The notes: generated from the letters alone by a model not told the origin. A DNA stretch of 64,000 nt from an uncultured Lachnospiraceae bacterium (GCA_947625775.1 CANQPM010000008.1:1-64000); one strand, 5' to 3'. Counted from the first letter of the stretch, positions 34,534-43,601 are shown. A program made the numbers and translations.

Positions 34534-37017
34534 CTATTGTTTATTCCAAAAGTCCCTTGCCTTTTGAGCCGCATTGTCCGCATTTATCACCTCAAAGCTG
34601 CTCCATTCGCGCGGAAACAGCCTTCTGTACTGGTACTCAAGAAAACGCTCGTCCAAAAGCGCGACTATTCCGACATCTTCATTTGTGCGTATCACGCGGC
34701 CTGCGGCCTGCAGCACCTTGTTCATTCCTGGAAAGCGGTACGCATAATCAAAACCGTTTTCGCCGTGGGCGTCAAAATACTTTTTCAAAAGATCGCGCTC
34801 ACAGCATACCTGCGGTATCCCCGTGCCAACTATGACCGCGCCAATCAGGCTGTCTCGCTTTAAATCTATGCCCTCCGAAAAAATGCCGCCCATCACGCAG
34901 AAGCCAACCAGCGTTTTTTCGCCTTCCTCCTCTATCTCAAAATCAATGCTTTCATTTAAGTCACATTCCGCGTTTCCCTGAAATTTAAACAGGAATTCCT
35001 CACGGCTCTCCTCACTCATGCGCTCTTTTTGGATTATGCAGTCCATGCTTTCAGCAGCATAATATTTGTCCATAAAACATTCGTAAATTTCTTCAAGCAG
35101 GCTGTGCGAGGGCGCAAAAACCATATAATTGCCGCAGCGCGCGCTCACTATGCTGTGTATATATCCCGCAATGCGCATAAACTCGTCCCTGCCGCGCCGC
35201 GTGTACCTGCTGGTCACATTGTCCGCTATAAAAAGCGCCCGTTTTTCCTCGTCAAACGTCGATTTGGCATATACCTCATAATCGTCCTTCTCCCCTCCGA
35301 GCAGCTTTTTGTAATACTGTATCGGCAGAAGCGTTGCGGAAAAAAGTATCGCGCTGCGCCCGCGCTGCATACATTGGCGCAGGTTCGCCGCAGGATTTAC
35401 ATTGAAAAGCCTGAGCATAAAATCGCCGTTGTCCATTAGCTGGCTGTACGCGGCATAATTGTCGTCCATCAGCTCATACATATTTAAAAAATGCGCGGTT
35501 TCAAAATAAAACTCCAAAACCTCATTTCTGTCTGAAAAGCTGTCGTGGTCGTCAAGGAAGTCGTCAAGAGCCGAGTACATACGTACAAGCGCGTTTACAA
35601 AGCCGTCTATGCCCTCCTCTATGCACCAATCCTCGCAGCCGCGCTTCATCACCAGAAGCTCTTTGTTGCACTTGTCAATAAGCTTCACCACACGCGGGGC
35701 AATATCCTTTAAAAGCTTTCTCGTCTTTAAAAAATCCGCCTTGAAAAGCGATGCGCTGTACATTTCCCGCCCGCGCTCCAAAAGGTTATGCGCCTCGTCG
35801 ATGAGGAATATATAATCGCGCTGCGCCCCGTCGGCAAAAAAGCGTTTGAGATACACGCGCGGATCAAACACATAGTTGTAATCGCAGATTACCGCGTCGG
35901 CAAAAAGACTCATATCAAGGCTCATTTCAAAAGGACATACGTTATGCTTTTTGGCATAGGCGGATATTGTCTCCCGCGAAAAATGCTCCTCGTTTGTCAG
36001 CATATCATACATAGCGTTATTTATTCTGTCAAAGTGCCCGTCAGCATACGGACAGGCATCGGGATTGCACTCTGCGGGCGCGTCGGCATCGTTTTCTTTC
36101 AGAAAGCATATCTTGTCGCGTGCTGTAATAACAACTGTTTTTAATCGCAGACCGTTCTGTGAAAGAAGTCCAAAGCACTCCTGCGCCACTGTGCGCGTGA
36201 TAGTCTTTGCCGTCAGATAAAAAATTTTTTCGGCAAGCCCCTCTCCCATAGCCTTCACAGCAGGAAAAACAGTTGATATTGTTTTGCCTACGCCTGTAGG
36301 CGCCTCCAAAAATAACATACGTTTGTGATAGATGGTGCGGTAAACGTTTGACGCAAGCTCCTTCTGCCCTTCACGGTATGGGAACGGAAAGGCAAGCTGT
36401 TTTATTGATAACGTGCGTTTTTCATTCCATTCAAACTGGAAATCAGCCCATTTCCTGTATTCCCGCATAAGCTCCAAAAACCAGCCTTCAAGCTCATCAT
36501 ATGTATAGTCCTCATGAAAATACTTTATCTCCTCTGTCTCAATATTGCAGTAGGTCATGCGGACTCCGATATTTTCAAGCCTGCACTCGTCGGCATAGAT
36601 AAACGCATAGCATTTTGCCTGCGCCAGATGCACGCCGACAGGCTCAGCAATGCGGCGAAGCTCCTTGTACGTGCATTTTATCTCATCTATAACCGCTTGC
36701 TTGTCGGATTGCGCGGCGGGCAGGGAGTTTTTTTCAGCATCAGGTGTTATATAACTATTGTTATGATGTTCTTCCCAGTCACAGTCGATAATGCCGTCTG
36801 CTCTGCCTTCTATTATAATATTGTATTTTGGAGTTTTATATACATACTTAAGACCGACCTCGGCGTGGTATTCGCTTGATGCCCTTTTTTGTATCATTCT
36901 GTGGAGGCGCCCTCCCTCCTGCATTGCAGTGTCAGCGCCGCCTGATTTTCTGTTGTCTATGCTGCCCTCACGCAGAATGAACTCCACGAGCTGGCGCACT
37001 GAAACCCTTATTTCCAT
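34534..37017 (-). CDS. PD-(D/E)XK nuclease fused to XPD/DinG-like helicase
   Basis: An 827-residue protein. Residues about 1-185 form a Cas4/RecB-like PD-(D/E)XK nuclease (EGRADGIID, then VIDEIKCT, then the HLAQAKCYAF helix). From about 210 there is a superfamily 2 helicase: APTGVGKT Walker A, IDEAHNLLERGR, and C-terminal helicase motifs ending in QAAGRVIRTNEDVG. Four Cys (about residues 320-360: C-NPDA-C and, further on, NVCPFE) are placed as in the iron-sulphur cluster of XPD/DinG. It likely unwinds and trims DNA in repair. It stands alone between NUDIX and a small gene. Confidence 0.88.
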   Translation of the reverse strand: MEIRVSVRQLVEFILREGSIDNRKSGGADTAMQEGGRLHRMIQKRASSEYHAEVGLKYVYKTPKYNIIIEGRADGIIDCDWEEHHNNSYITPDAEKNSLPAAQSDKQAVIDEIKCTYKELRRIAEPVGVHLAQAKCYAFIYADECRLENIGVRMTYCNIETEEIKYFHEDYTYDELEGWFLELMREYRKWADFQFEWNEKRTLSIKQLAFPFPYREGQKELASNVYRTIYHKRMLFLEAPTGVGKTISTVFPAVKAMGEGLAEKIFYLTAKTITRTVAQECFGLLSQNGLRLKTVVITARDKICFLKENDADAPAECNPDACPYADGHFDRINNAMYDMLTNEEHFSRETISAYAKKHNVCPFEMSLDMSLFADAVICDYNYVFDPRVYLKRFFADGAQRDYIFLIDEAHNLLERGREMYSASLFKADFLKTRKLLKDIAPRVVKLIDKCNKELLVMKRGCEDWCIEEGIDGFVNALVRMYSALDDFLDDHDSFSDRNEVLEFYFETAHFLNMYELMDDNYAAYSQLMDNGDFMLRLFNVNPAANLRQCMQRGRSAILFSATLLPIQYYKKLLGGEKDDYEVYAKSTFDEEKRALFIADNVTSRYTRRGRDEFMRIAGYIHSIVSARCGNYMVFAPSHSLLEEIYECFMDKYYAAESMDCIIQKERMSEESREEFLFKFQGNAECDLNESIDFEIEEEGEKTLVGFCVMGGIFSEGIDLKRDSLIGAVIVGTGIPQVCCERDLLKKYFDAHGENGFDYAYRFPGMNKVLQAAGRVIRTNEDVGIVALLDERFLEYQYRRLFPREWSSFEVINADNAAQKARDFWNKQ

Positions 37018-37049
37018 TTTTGCTTATCTCAATATTCAAGACATATTTG

Positions 37050-37301
37050 TCAGTCGCATCCTCCAAAATTACGCACCTCACCCGTAGCCCATGGACTTCC
37101 TACATCGCATCGCCCGTGGTGGTACTTGGCGCTGACTGTGCCCTCCTTCTGCTTTTCGGAAACCTCTACCTTTATGCGGCTTACGCCGCCTGTAGTCTTG
37201 CTGTCAAGCATTTTTACAATATCGTCTATTTCCTTTTCCTGCATTTTCTGTCTTTTTTCCTCGAGCTCGTCCATATCCTGTAATCCACCGTAAAGTGACA
37301 T
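37050..37301 (-). CDS. Small conserved protein, paralogue of the one at 30301-30519
   Basis: An 83-residue protein with a charged helical first half (DMDELEEKRQKMQEKEIDDI, VKMLDS) and a second half with Gly, His and two Cys (KYHHGRCDVGSPW ... FGGCD). It shares EK-IDDI-K-LDS and the VS motif with the protein at 30301-30519. The ATG at 37301 follows GGAGGG. It sits 32 bases upstream of the helicase gene on the same strand and may be co-transcribed. Function unknown. Confidence 0.65.
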   Translation of the reverse strand: MSLYGGLQDMDELEEKRQKMQEKEIDDIVKMLDSKTTGGVSRIKVEVSEKQKEGTVSAKYHHGRCDVGSPWATGEVRNFGGCD

Positions 37302-37462
37302 AAAATCCCTCCTATGATACTGTGTGTTTATGACATATTCCATGTTACCACATTACAGCTCATTTTCCCATTATTTTTTTGAATTTTTCAGGCTTTTCAC
37401 GTCTCTATCCCATAAACGCGGCAACTGCATATAATCAGCCCACAACCATCAGCCGCTGCCCT

Positions 37463-38161
37463 CTACTTCCCCGCAATCTCCATTCTGTCAAGCACTCCCT
37501 GCACGTCAATTCCCTGATGGGTAAAATAAATCTGGCATATCTGCTCTGCCAGCGCACGGTCAAGCCTGCGTGTTTTTACGATATTTTCAACAGACTTTCC
37601 TCTCTTTAAATCGCCGACTACCGCCGCGACAGTCTCCTGTAAATCCCCGTCACCGAACTTTGGGCTGGCATTATCTGACTGCTTGCCACACTGCCCTTTT
37701 GGTGATAAATCTATCCTCTTTACCACAAATTCCCCGTTTTCCGTATCAAACTCAAGCACTGCCATTGTCAGCGGCATCCCGAAACGCCTTGCACCGCAGC
37801 TGCCTGGGTTGAGCCAAAGCGTTCCGCCCACTGTTTTTTCCTCATATTTGTGTGAATGTCCGTAAATTATGATATCCGCATTCTCCGCTTTATCCGACGC
37901 TTTCTTTTTATTGTGGACCATATAAATCTTTCTGCCGCACAGTTCAAAAAACGCTTCATCTGGAATGTCCTGCGCCCATTCGCCGTCACAGTTTCCTCTC
38001 ACCGCAATTATTTTAGTCATTTCATTAAGCCTGTCATACGTCTTTTGGTCGGCAATGTCCCCTCCGTGCAGCACCAAATCCGCTGTTTTGATGATTTCAA
38101 GGACTTCAGGTCTTAAAATGCCATGTGTGTCCGATATCACAGCCGCCTTATATGCACTCAT
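37463..38161 (-). CDS. YfcE/MJ0936-type phosphoesterase with C-terminal extension
   Basis: A 232-residue calcineurin-like phosphoesterase: ISDTHGILR, HGGDIADQ, VRGNCDGE, HNKKKAS (in place of the usual THG(H) region) and YGHSHKYE supply metal ligands. About 75 extra residues after the catalytic domain form a charged helical region (GDLKRGKSVENIVKTRRLDR). Compared with the protein at 16192-16674, this one is longer and one His-containing loop is altered, so the substrate may differ. The ATG at 38161 is taken as start. Confidence 0.87.
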   Translation of the reverse strand: MSAYKAAVISDTHGILRPEVLEIIKTADLVLHGGDIADQKTYDRLNEMTKIIAVRGNCDGEWAQDIPDEAFFELCGRKIYMVHNKKKASDKAENADIIIYGHSHKYEEKTVGGTLWLNPGSCGARRFGMPLTMAVLEFDTENGEFVVKRIDLSPKGQCGKQSDNASPKFGDGDLQETVAAVVGDLKRGKSVENIVKTRRLDRALAEQICQIYFTHQGIDVQGVLDRMEIAGK

Positions 38162-38208
38162 AATTTAATCCCCCATTTTCAGATGTCAACGAACCTATAT
38201 TAATTTTG

Positions 38209-39516
38209 TCACACCATAATCATATCCGAATAATGCCCTGACAAAAATTCCCGTATTCCCACATAGCAAATTCCGTTTTCATCAGTCCAAGGCACAATCG
38301 CATCCTTTACAACAACGATTTTTTTAAACGAGTTGCCGATTTTTATAAGAGAAGCCGTTTCCTGCGCCCTTTTTTCAGATGAATCTATGTTCAATGCTGA
38401 CTGCACATATATCCTGCCATCACCCGACTTTGCGATAAAATCGACCTCAAGCCATTTACGGATGTCTTTCCCTTCGCTGTTTCGGAAGCGGTGTTCCACC
38501 ACGCCGACATCAACACTATATCCTCTTAAAACAAGCTCATTATACAGGATATTCTCCATAATAAGATTTTCCTCCTGCTGCCTGAATTCAAGAAGGGCAT
38601 TCCTAAGCCCTACATCCGTAAAATAATATTTGAGCGGTGTTCCGATATACTTGCGTCCTTTTACATCATATCGGAATGCCTTGCTTATTATAAATGATTC
38701 AATAAAATAATCAAGATAAGTGTCTACCGTTGTCTGGCTGATTTTAATATTCAATTTGGATTCAAATGTATCCGCAATCTTTTTTGGATTAGTCAATGCC
38801 CCGATAGACGACGCCGTAATTCGGATAATATTATCAAGCACGCTTTTATCATTTTTGATATCATGCCTCTCAAGCACGTCCGACATATAAGTTTTATCGA
38901 AAAGATTTTCAAGATACTCTATTTTAGCTTTTCTGTCTGGCAAAGACAATATACGCGGCAGCCCTCCGTATGTCAGATATTCCTGCCAGACTTTTTCAGA
39001 CTCCTCCCCATATGCCCTCACAAGCTCTGAATAACAAAACGGATATAGATTTATCACATCGCCTTTATCGCGGAACTGCGTCACAATATCAGAGGACAAC
39101 ATTTTAGAATTGCTTCCCGTAATATAGATATCCGCATTTTTTATCTTCATAAGTCCGAGGACGACATCAACAAAACCTATCGTATCGCCTGTCCCCTGCA
39201 GCCAGGGATTTTCGATTTCTTTTACAAACTGGATTTCGTCAATAAAAACATAATATCTTTGGCTTGTATTTTTGACAAATCCGCGGACACAGGCATCAAG
39301 CTCTATCGGATTTCTATATCTTGCATTTGCCGCATCGTCCAAAGGCAAAAGCAATATATTTTCCTCTTTTATTCCGTTTTCAGTCAAATAATTTTTATAT
39401 AACTCAAACAACAGATAAGACTTCCCGCATCTGCGGAGTCCTGTGACAATTTTTATAAGTCCATTGTCTTTTCGTGAGATTAACTGGTTCAGATAATAAT
39501 TTCTTTTTACTTCCAT
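38209..39516 (-). CDS. AAA ATPase with DUF4143 domain
   Basis: A 435-residue protein: N-terminal P-loop ATPase (GLRRCGKSYLLFELYKN, with FIDEIQFVKE as Walker B and TGSNSKML as sensor), then the DUF4143 region (about 210-400), which has a restriction-endonuclease-like fold (LEVDFIA near 360). Such stand-alone ATPases are common in many copies in gut Clostridia, and their role is unknown; links to defence or toxin control have been suggested for the wider group. SD GGAGA. It is monocistronic and divergent from the padR operon. Confidence 0.85.
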   Translation of the reverse strand: MEVKRNYYLNQLISRKDNGLIKIVTGLRRCGKSYLLFELYKNYLTENGIKEENILLLPLDDAANARYRNPIELDACVRGFVKNTSQRYYVFIDEIQFVKEIENPWLQGTGDTIGFVDVVLGLMKIKNADIYITGSNSKMLSSDIVTQFRDKGDVINLYPFCYSELVRAYGEESEKVWQEYLTYGGLPRILSLPDRKAKIEYLENLFDKTYMSDVLERHDIKNDKSVLDNIIRITASSIGALTNPKKIADTFESKLNIKISQTTVDTYLDYFIESFIISKAFRYDVKGRKYIGTPLKYYFTDVGLRNALLEFRQQEENLIMENILYNELVLRGYSVDVGVVEHRFRNSEGKDIRKWLEVDFIAKSGDGRIYVQSALNIDSSEKRAQETASLIKIGNSFKKIVVVKDAIVPWTDENGICYVGIREFLSGHYSDMIMV

Positions 39517-39635
39517 AATGTTCTCCGAAAGTTTTTTGCCGCATTTGTCAAAAAACTTTTCTATACTGTTTTTAATTTATGTCTATTATACTAAATTATA
39601 CAGAAAACCGCCATATTTAAAACAATATTTTTCAC

Positions 39636-39664
39636 TTGACTTTTACATATTGTTGCATTACAAT
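39636..39664 (+). promoter_or_regulatory. Promoter of the padR operon
   Basis: TTGACT, 17 bases, TACAAT. Confidence 0.65.
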
Positions 39665-39673
39665 GTACTTAGT

Positions 39674-39686
39674 TATACAAAGTATA
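39674..39686. promoter_or_regulatory. Putative PadR operator
   Basis: TATACAAAGTATA, a perfect 5-3-5 dyad at the predicted transcription start, as expected for autoregulation by PadR. Confidence 0.5.
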
Positions 39687-39723
39687 TGAAAAACAAACGC
39701 TTATCGCAAACGGGGGAATAATT

Positions 39724-40074
39724 ATTAAGGGAAAATATGAACGCGAGCTTAAAAAGGGAGTCCTTGACATGCTTGTCTTAAAGCTGCTTGAAGGCGAACC
39801 AAAATACGGATACCTCATCATTCAGGAGCTTAAAGAAAAAAGCGGAGGCACATTTTTACTAAAGGACGGCACGCTGTACCCTATTTTGTACCGACTGGAG
39901 GACGAAAAACTTGTCGCATGCCGCTGGAGCGAAGCGGAGGGAAAACAGGTGCCGAGAAAATATTATGAGATCACTGAGGCGGGCAGGCAGGCACTTGCGG
40001 AAATGGAAAGCGTCTGGCAAAGCATGGCTGAGGGCGTTTTTAAAATTATGAAGGAGGCAGGGCATGACAGCTGA
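39724..40074 (+). CDS. PadR-family transcriptional regulator (non-ATG start)
   Basis: About 116 residues: winged helix with LVLKLLEGEPKYGYLIIQEL, GTLYPILYRLEDEKLV and YYEITEAGRQAL, all typical of PadR. The first in-frame ATG (39769) would cut off the conserved first helix encoded just upstream (KGKYERELKKGVLD). Upstream of that helix there is no ATG, GTG or TTG, only ATA-ATT-ATT behind a strong GGGGGA. I place the start at the ATT at 39724, a rare start codon. It represses its own operon, probably via the dyad at 39674. Confidence 0.82.
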   Translation: MKGKYERELKKGVLDMLVLKLLEGEPKYGYLIIQELKEKSGGTFLLKDGTLYPILYRLEDEKLVACRWSEAEGKQVPRKYYEITEAGRQALAEMESVWQSMAEGVFKIMKEAGHDS

Positions 40075-40711
40075 AAAGTATGTAAACGCAATCGTTAAAA
40101 AAATCAAGTGCGGCAAAAAACGCAGGGAGGAAATCAGACAGCAGCTTTTATCGGATATCAGCGCGCAGGTGTCACAGGGGCGCAGGCTTGACGACATTAT
40201 GCGACAGATGGGCGTCGCGTCTGAAATTGCCGAGGGCTTTAATGAAAATCTTTCCAGCGACGAGCGGAAAAAATACAGGCGCGCAAGACGCATCAGAATA
40301 TTTGTCTCGATTTTTGCCGTTATCATAATACTGATTGTGGGCATTTATGCATATCTGCCGAAATCATTCCCTATCGAGGACAGCGCCTATTTTCAAAAGG
40401 ACATCGTAGAGGAATGTATTAAAAACACCGCAATTCAAGTCGGGGAAAACAATTACGCCGCACTGCAGGCAAACGCTACGGAACAAATGAAGCCAATCTT
40501 TGCCGAGGATTACCTGCCAAATGCAAAAAATCAGCTTTCAAGCGACTGGGGTGAGCTAAAATCCTTTGGCAGCATTTACCTGACAGAAGTGTCACAATCG
40601 GGGAAACATTTTGCCGTGGGTGAAATCACGGTCGTTTATGAAAATATCACTGTCACATACCGCCTGTCGTTTGATAAGGATATGAGATTGGCGGGAATGT
40701 ATATGCGATAA
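40064..40711 (+). CDS. HAAS/DUF3887-like membrane protein
   Basis: A 215-residue protein: N-terminal helical HAAS-type domain (about 1-70), one membrane helix (about 82-103, IFVSIFAVIIILIVGIYAYL), then an extracytoplasmic domain (about 110-215) of the DUF3887 type (alpha-beta, EECIKNTAIQVGENNYAAL, FAVGEITVVYENITVTYRL). It overlaps padR by 11 bases, so the pair is translationally coupled, the usual padR-HAAS arrangement. Function unknown; perhaps it senses envelope state. Confidence 0.8.
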   Translation: MTAEKYVNAIVKKIKCGKKRREEIRQQLLSDISAQVSQGRRLDDIMRQMGVASEIAEGFNENLSSDERKKYRRARRIRIFVSIFAVIIILIVGIYAYLPKSFPIEDSAYFQKDIVEECIKNTAIQVGENNYAALQANATEQMKPIFAEDYLPNAKNQLSSDWGELKSFGSIYLTEVSQSGKHFAVGEITVVYENITVTYRLSFDKDMRLAGMYMR

Positions 40712-40731
40712 ATGAAAGGTATAAACTTTTT

Positions 40732-41067
40732 ATGGCTGAAACAATCATAACAATCGTAATACTTCTTATCTGCTCCCTGCCTTTGGTAATAATCGGCATC
40801 TCCCAGTACAAAAGCAAAAAGCCTGTCGGATTCTGGTCGGGGCAGAAACCGCCCAAATCCGACAGAATACGCGATATTGCGGCATATAATAAAAAGCATG
40901 GCATAATGTGGATTTTATTTGGGCTTGGCATACCCGTCTCATTTTTTGTCGGAATGCCCTTGGGAGAAGAATGGTCGTGTATTTTTATGATAACAGAGTG
41001 CGTCGGCGGCATTATCGGCATAATGGTTTATCATACACACTTGGATAAAGTATATCTTATTAAATAA
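40732..41067 (+). CDS. Small membrane protein, three helices
   Basis: A 111-residue membrane protein: helices at about 4-22, 58-76 and 80-98, with a polar loop KSKKPVGFWSGQKPPKSDRIRD between the first two, reminiscent of SdpI/DUF3784-like proteins. It follows the HAAS gene by 20 bases and probably belongs to the padR operon. Function not known. Confidence 0.6.
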   Translation: MAETIITIVILLICSLPLVIIGISQYKSKKPVGFWSGQKPPKSDRIRDIAAYNKKHGIMWILFGLGIPVSFFVGMPLGEEWSCIFMITECVGGIIGIMVYHTHLDKVYLIK

Positions 41068-41152
41068 AGCCAACGTATTTTTTACGTATATCAATAATCC
41101 TACAATTCCGATAAATTGTGCGCGCCCGTAATTAATTTATTTGTGTTTTGGG

Positions 41153-41181
41153 TTGAAATTGAGGGGCTAAAGTGTTATTAT
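41153..41181 (+). promoter_or_regulatory. Promoter of ptb-buk
   Basis: TTGAAA, 17 bases, TATTAT, about 40 bases upstream of the ptb ATG. Confidence 0.6.
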
Positions 41182-41189
41182 TTTAACAA
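41172..41189. promoter_or_regulatory. Possible Rex operator at the ptb -10 box
   Basis: GTGTTATTATTTTAACAA against the Rex consensus TTGTTAANNNNTTAACAA: the right half is perfect, the left half has two mismatches. Rex senses NADH/NAD+ and controls butyrate genes in clostridia, so the location makes sense. Confidence 0.4.
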
Positions 41190-41226
41190 ATAAATTATTA
41201 ATGCAAAACGCATACGGAGGTTTTTT

Positions 41227-42138
41227 ATGAGCAAAGGATTTGATGATTTACTTAAAAGAGTTTCCGAGTGCAGCCGCAAAAAGGTAGCTGTAGCGGTTGC
41301 CGAGGACGAGCCTGTCCTTGAGGCTGTAAAAGCGGCAAAGGAACAGGGAATCGCAGATGCCATTTTAGTCGGTGACGAGGCAAAAATTAAGGAAGTTGCC
41401 GACAAACTGAATATGGATTTATCAGGCTATGAGGTTATCAATGAGCCTGACCACATTCAGGCATCGCTCAAAGCGGTAAGCCTTGTACATAACGGACAGG
41501 CTGATATGTATATGAAGGGACTTATCGACACAAAGAGTTTCTTAAAGAGCGTACTTGACAAGGAGGTCGGACTCCGCACGGGCAAGCCGCTCTCCCACGT
41601 CGCTGTTTTTGAGGTAAAAGGCGTTGACCATCTGCTGTTTTTGACAGACGTTGCCTTTATGACTTACCCAACACTTGAGGACAAGAAAGCGATTATTGAG
41701 AACACAGTCGCTGTCTGCCATGCGTGCGGCATTCCCAATCCCAAGGTCGCACCTATCGCGGCTGTCGAGGTCGTCAATCCTAAGATGCCGTGTACTGTTG
41801 ATGCCGAGGCTCTCACCAAGATGAACGAAAACGGCGAAATTACTGGCTGCATCGTTGACGGTCCGCTTTCTATGGATATGGCTATTGACAAAGAGGCTGC
41901 TGCGCACAAGGGCGGCACAGGAAGAAAAATCGCGGGCGACGCCGATGTGCTTCTTTTCCCTGATATTCATGCGGGAAATCTTGTTTACAAGACGCTCACG
42001 CACCTTTGTGAGGTAAAGAACGGCTGCATACTGACTGGTACTGCCGCGCCTGTAATTCTGACTTCGCGCTCAGATACGTTTGAAACAAAGATGAACTCGA
42101 TTGCGCTTGCTGCGGTTGTGGCGGAATCAAAAAACTAA
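41227..42138 (+). CDS. ptb: Phosphate butyryltransferase
   Basis: A 303-residue phosphate acyltransferase (PTA_PTB family): AVAEDEPVLEAVKAAKEQG, MKGLIDTKSFLKSVLDKEVGLR, and VDGPLSMDMAIDKEAAAHKG near the active site. It converts butyryl-CoA and phosphate into butyryl phosphate and CoA. Being directly followed by butyrate kinase separates it from phosphate acetyltransferases. SD GGAGG. Together these two genes are the ATP-yielding end of butyrate fermentation. Confidence 0.95.
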   Translation: MSKGFDDLLKRVSECSRKKVAVAVAEDEPVLEAVKAAKEQGIADAILVGDEAKIKEVADKLNMDLSGYEVINEPDHIQASLKAVSLVHNGQADMYMKGLIDTKSFLKSVLDKEVGLRTGKPLSHVAVFEVKGVDHLLFLTDVAFMTYPTLEDKKAIIENTVAVCHACGIPNPKVAPIAAVEVVNPKMPCTVDAEALTKMNENGEITGCIVDGPLSMDMAIDKEAAAHKGGTGRKIAGDADVLLFPDIHAGNLVYKTLTHLCEVKNGCILTGTAAPVILTSRSDTFETKMNSIALAAVVAESKN

Positions 42139-42250
42139 GCTGCTTTAAGTCTAAAGAACAGAACCAAGCTGCTCTAAGATTAAAAAACTAACCTGCTCTA
42201 GGACTGCTCTAAGACCAAAAAACTAATCAGCTCTAAAAACACAAAAGACG
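42139..42250 (+). repeat. Degenerate tandem repeat between ptb and buk
   Basis: Three to four imperfect units of about 35-40 bases built around AAGCTGCTCTAAGATTAAAA and CTAACCTGCTCTAGG. They directly follow the ptb stop. No function is evident; the repeat type suggests slippage. Confidence 0.6.
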
Positions 42251-42274
42251 TGTTTTAAGACCTGCTAAGTTTTT

Positions 42275-42304
42275 GAAAGAACGCCAAAGGGGCGGCGTTC
42301 TTTC
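42275..42304 (+). terminator. Hairpin between ptb and buk
   Basis: A perfect 11-bp stem (GAAAGAACGCC with GGCGTTCTTTC). The following bases are only weakly T-rich, so it probably lets part of the transcription through or protects the ptb message. Confidence 0.65.
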
Positions 42305-42352
42305 TTGCAATAATTTACTGAAATAAAATTAAAAAATATATGGAGGATATTT

Positions 42353-43420
42353 ATGTCTGTTAAAAGTTTGATTATTAATCCTGGTTCTACTTCTACCAAA
42401 ATCGGTGTATTTGAAGACGAGAACCTTTTGTTTGAGGAGACGCTCAGACATTCTACCGAGGAAATCTCACAGTTTGCCAATATTGTTGACCAGAAGGATT
42501 TCCGCAAAAAAATTATCACGGATTTGCTTGCGGAGAAAAATTTTGACATTAAATCGCTCAATGTTGTCGTAGGGCGCGGCGGAATGCTGAAGCCTATTTC
42601 GGGCGGCACATATCCTGTTACTGACGCGCTGCTTGAGGATTTGAAGGTTGGTGTTCAGGGACAGCACGCATCCAATTTAGGCGGAATCCTCGCAAGGGAG
42701 ATTGCAGACTCAATCGGCGTGCCTTCATACATCGTTGATCCTGTCGTTGTTGATGAGCTTATGCCTATCGCAAGATATTCAGGCGTGCCCGAGCTTCCTC
42801 GCATCAGCGTTTTCCACGCGCTCAACCAGAAGGCTGTGGCAAAAAGATACGCCAAAGAGATTGGCAAACGGTATGATGAGCTTAGACTGATAGTAGTTCA
42901 TATGGGCGGAGGCGTTTCTGTCGGCGCGCATTTAAACGGCAAGGTTATAGATGTATTCAACGCGCTTGACGGCGACGGCGCTTTCTCGCCCGAGCGCGCG
43001 GGCGCTGTACCGAGCGGGGCGCTTATCAGGATGTGCTTTTCGGGCAAATACACTGAAAAAGAGATATACAGCAAGGTCGTAGGCAAGGGCGGTTTTAACG
43101 CCTATCTTGGCACAAACGATATGCGCGAAGTCACCAAACGCGCAAACGAGGGAGACGAAAAAGCAGCCGAGGTCAAGAAAGCGTTTCTTCTTCAAGTAGC
43201 AAAGGATATCGGCTCTATGGCATGCGTGCTTAACGGCAAAGTTGACCAGATTATCGTGACAGGCGGCATAGCCTACGGCGAAGACGTCGTTGCCGCTCTG
43301 CGCGAATACGCGGAGTGGATTGCTCCGTTTACCGTTTATCCTGGCGAAGATGAACTGCTTGCACTCGCACAAAGCGCGCTCAGAGTGATTAACGGCGAAG
43401 AAAAGGCAATGGAATACTAA
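42353..43420 (+). CDS. buk: Butyrate kinase
   Basis: A 355-residue acetate/butyrate-kinase family enzyme: [17 protein letters not shown] at the N-terminus (ASKHA phosphate loop), [36 protein letters not shown] and [11 protein letters not shown]. The [12 protein letters not shown] stretch is typical of butyrate rather than acetate kinases. It makes butyrate and ATP from butyryl phosphate and ADP. SD GGAGG. The gene pair is followed by a terminator at 43436-43478. Confidence 0.96.
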   Translation: MSVKSLIINPGSTSTKIGVFEDENLLFEETLRHSTEEISQFANIVDQKDFRKKIITDLLAEKNFDIKSLNVVVGRGGMLKPISGGTYPVTDALLEDLKVGVQGQHASNLGGILAREIADSIGVPSYIVDPVVVDELMPIARYSGVPELPRISVFHALNQKAVAKRYAKEIGKRYDELRLIVVHMGGGVSVGAHLNGKVIDVFNALDGDGAFSPERAGAVPSGALIRMCFSGKYTEKEIYSKVVGKGGFNAYLGTNDMREVTKRANEGDEKAAEVKKAFLLQVAKDIGSMACVLNGKVDQIIVTGGIAYGEDVVAALREYAEWIAPFTVYPGEDELLALAQSALRVINGEEKAMEY

Positions 43421-43435
43421 TAAGTAAAAACCACT

Positions 43436-43478
43436 AAAGACCTTACGAGACTTTTACATCCCGCAAGGTCTTTATTTT
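43436..43478 (+). terminator. Terminator of ptb-buk
   Basis: AAAGACCTT, loop region, AAGGTCTTT followed by ATTTTTG. Confidence 0.85.
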
Positions 43479-43601
43479 TGCACAAACCAAATCCGCCCTA
43501 AACAGCCAAAATGTCCCGCATTAGAAAATACAGCTTCCATAACCTCGCGCAGACAGTATATTAGCTGCCTTCGTCCACTTTAGAGCACCTTCCCATTCAA
43601 A

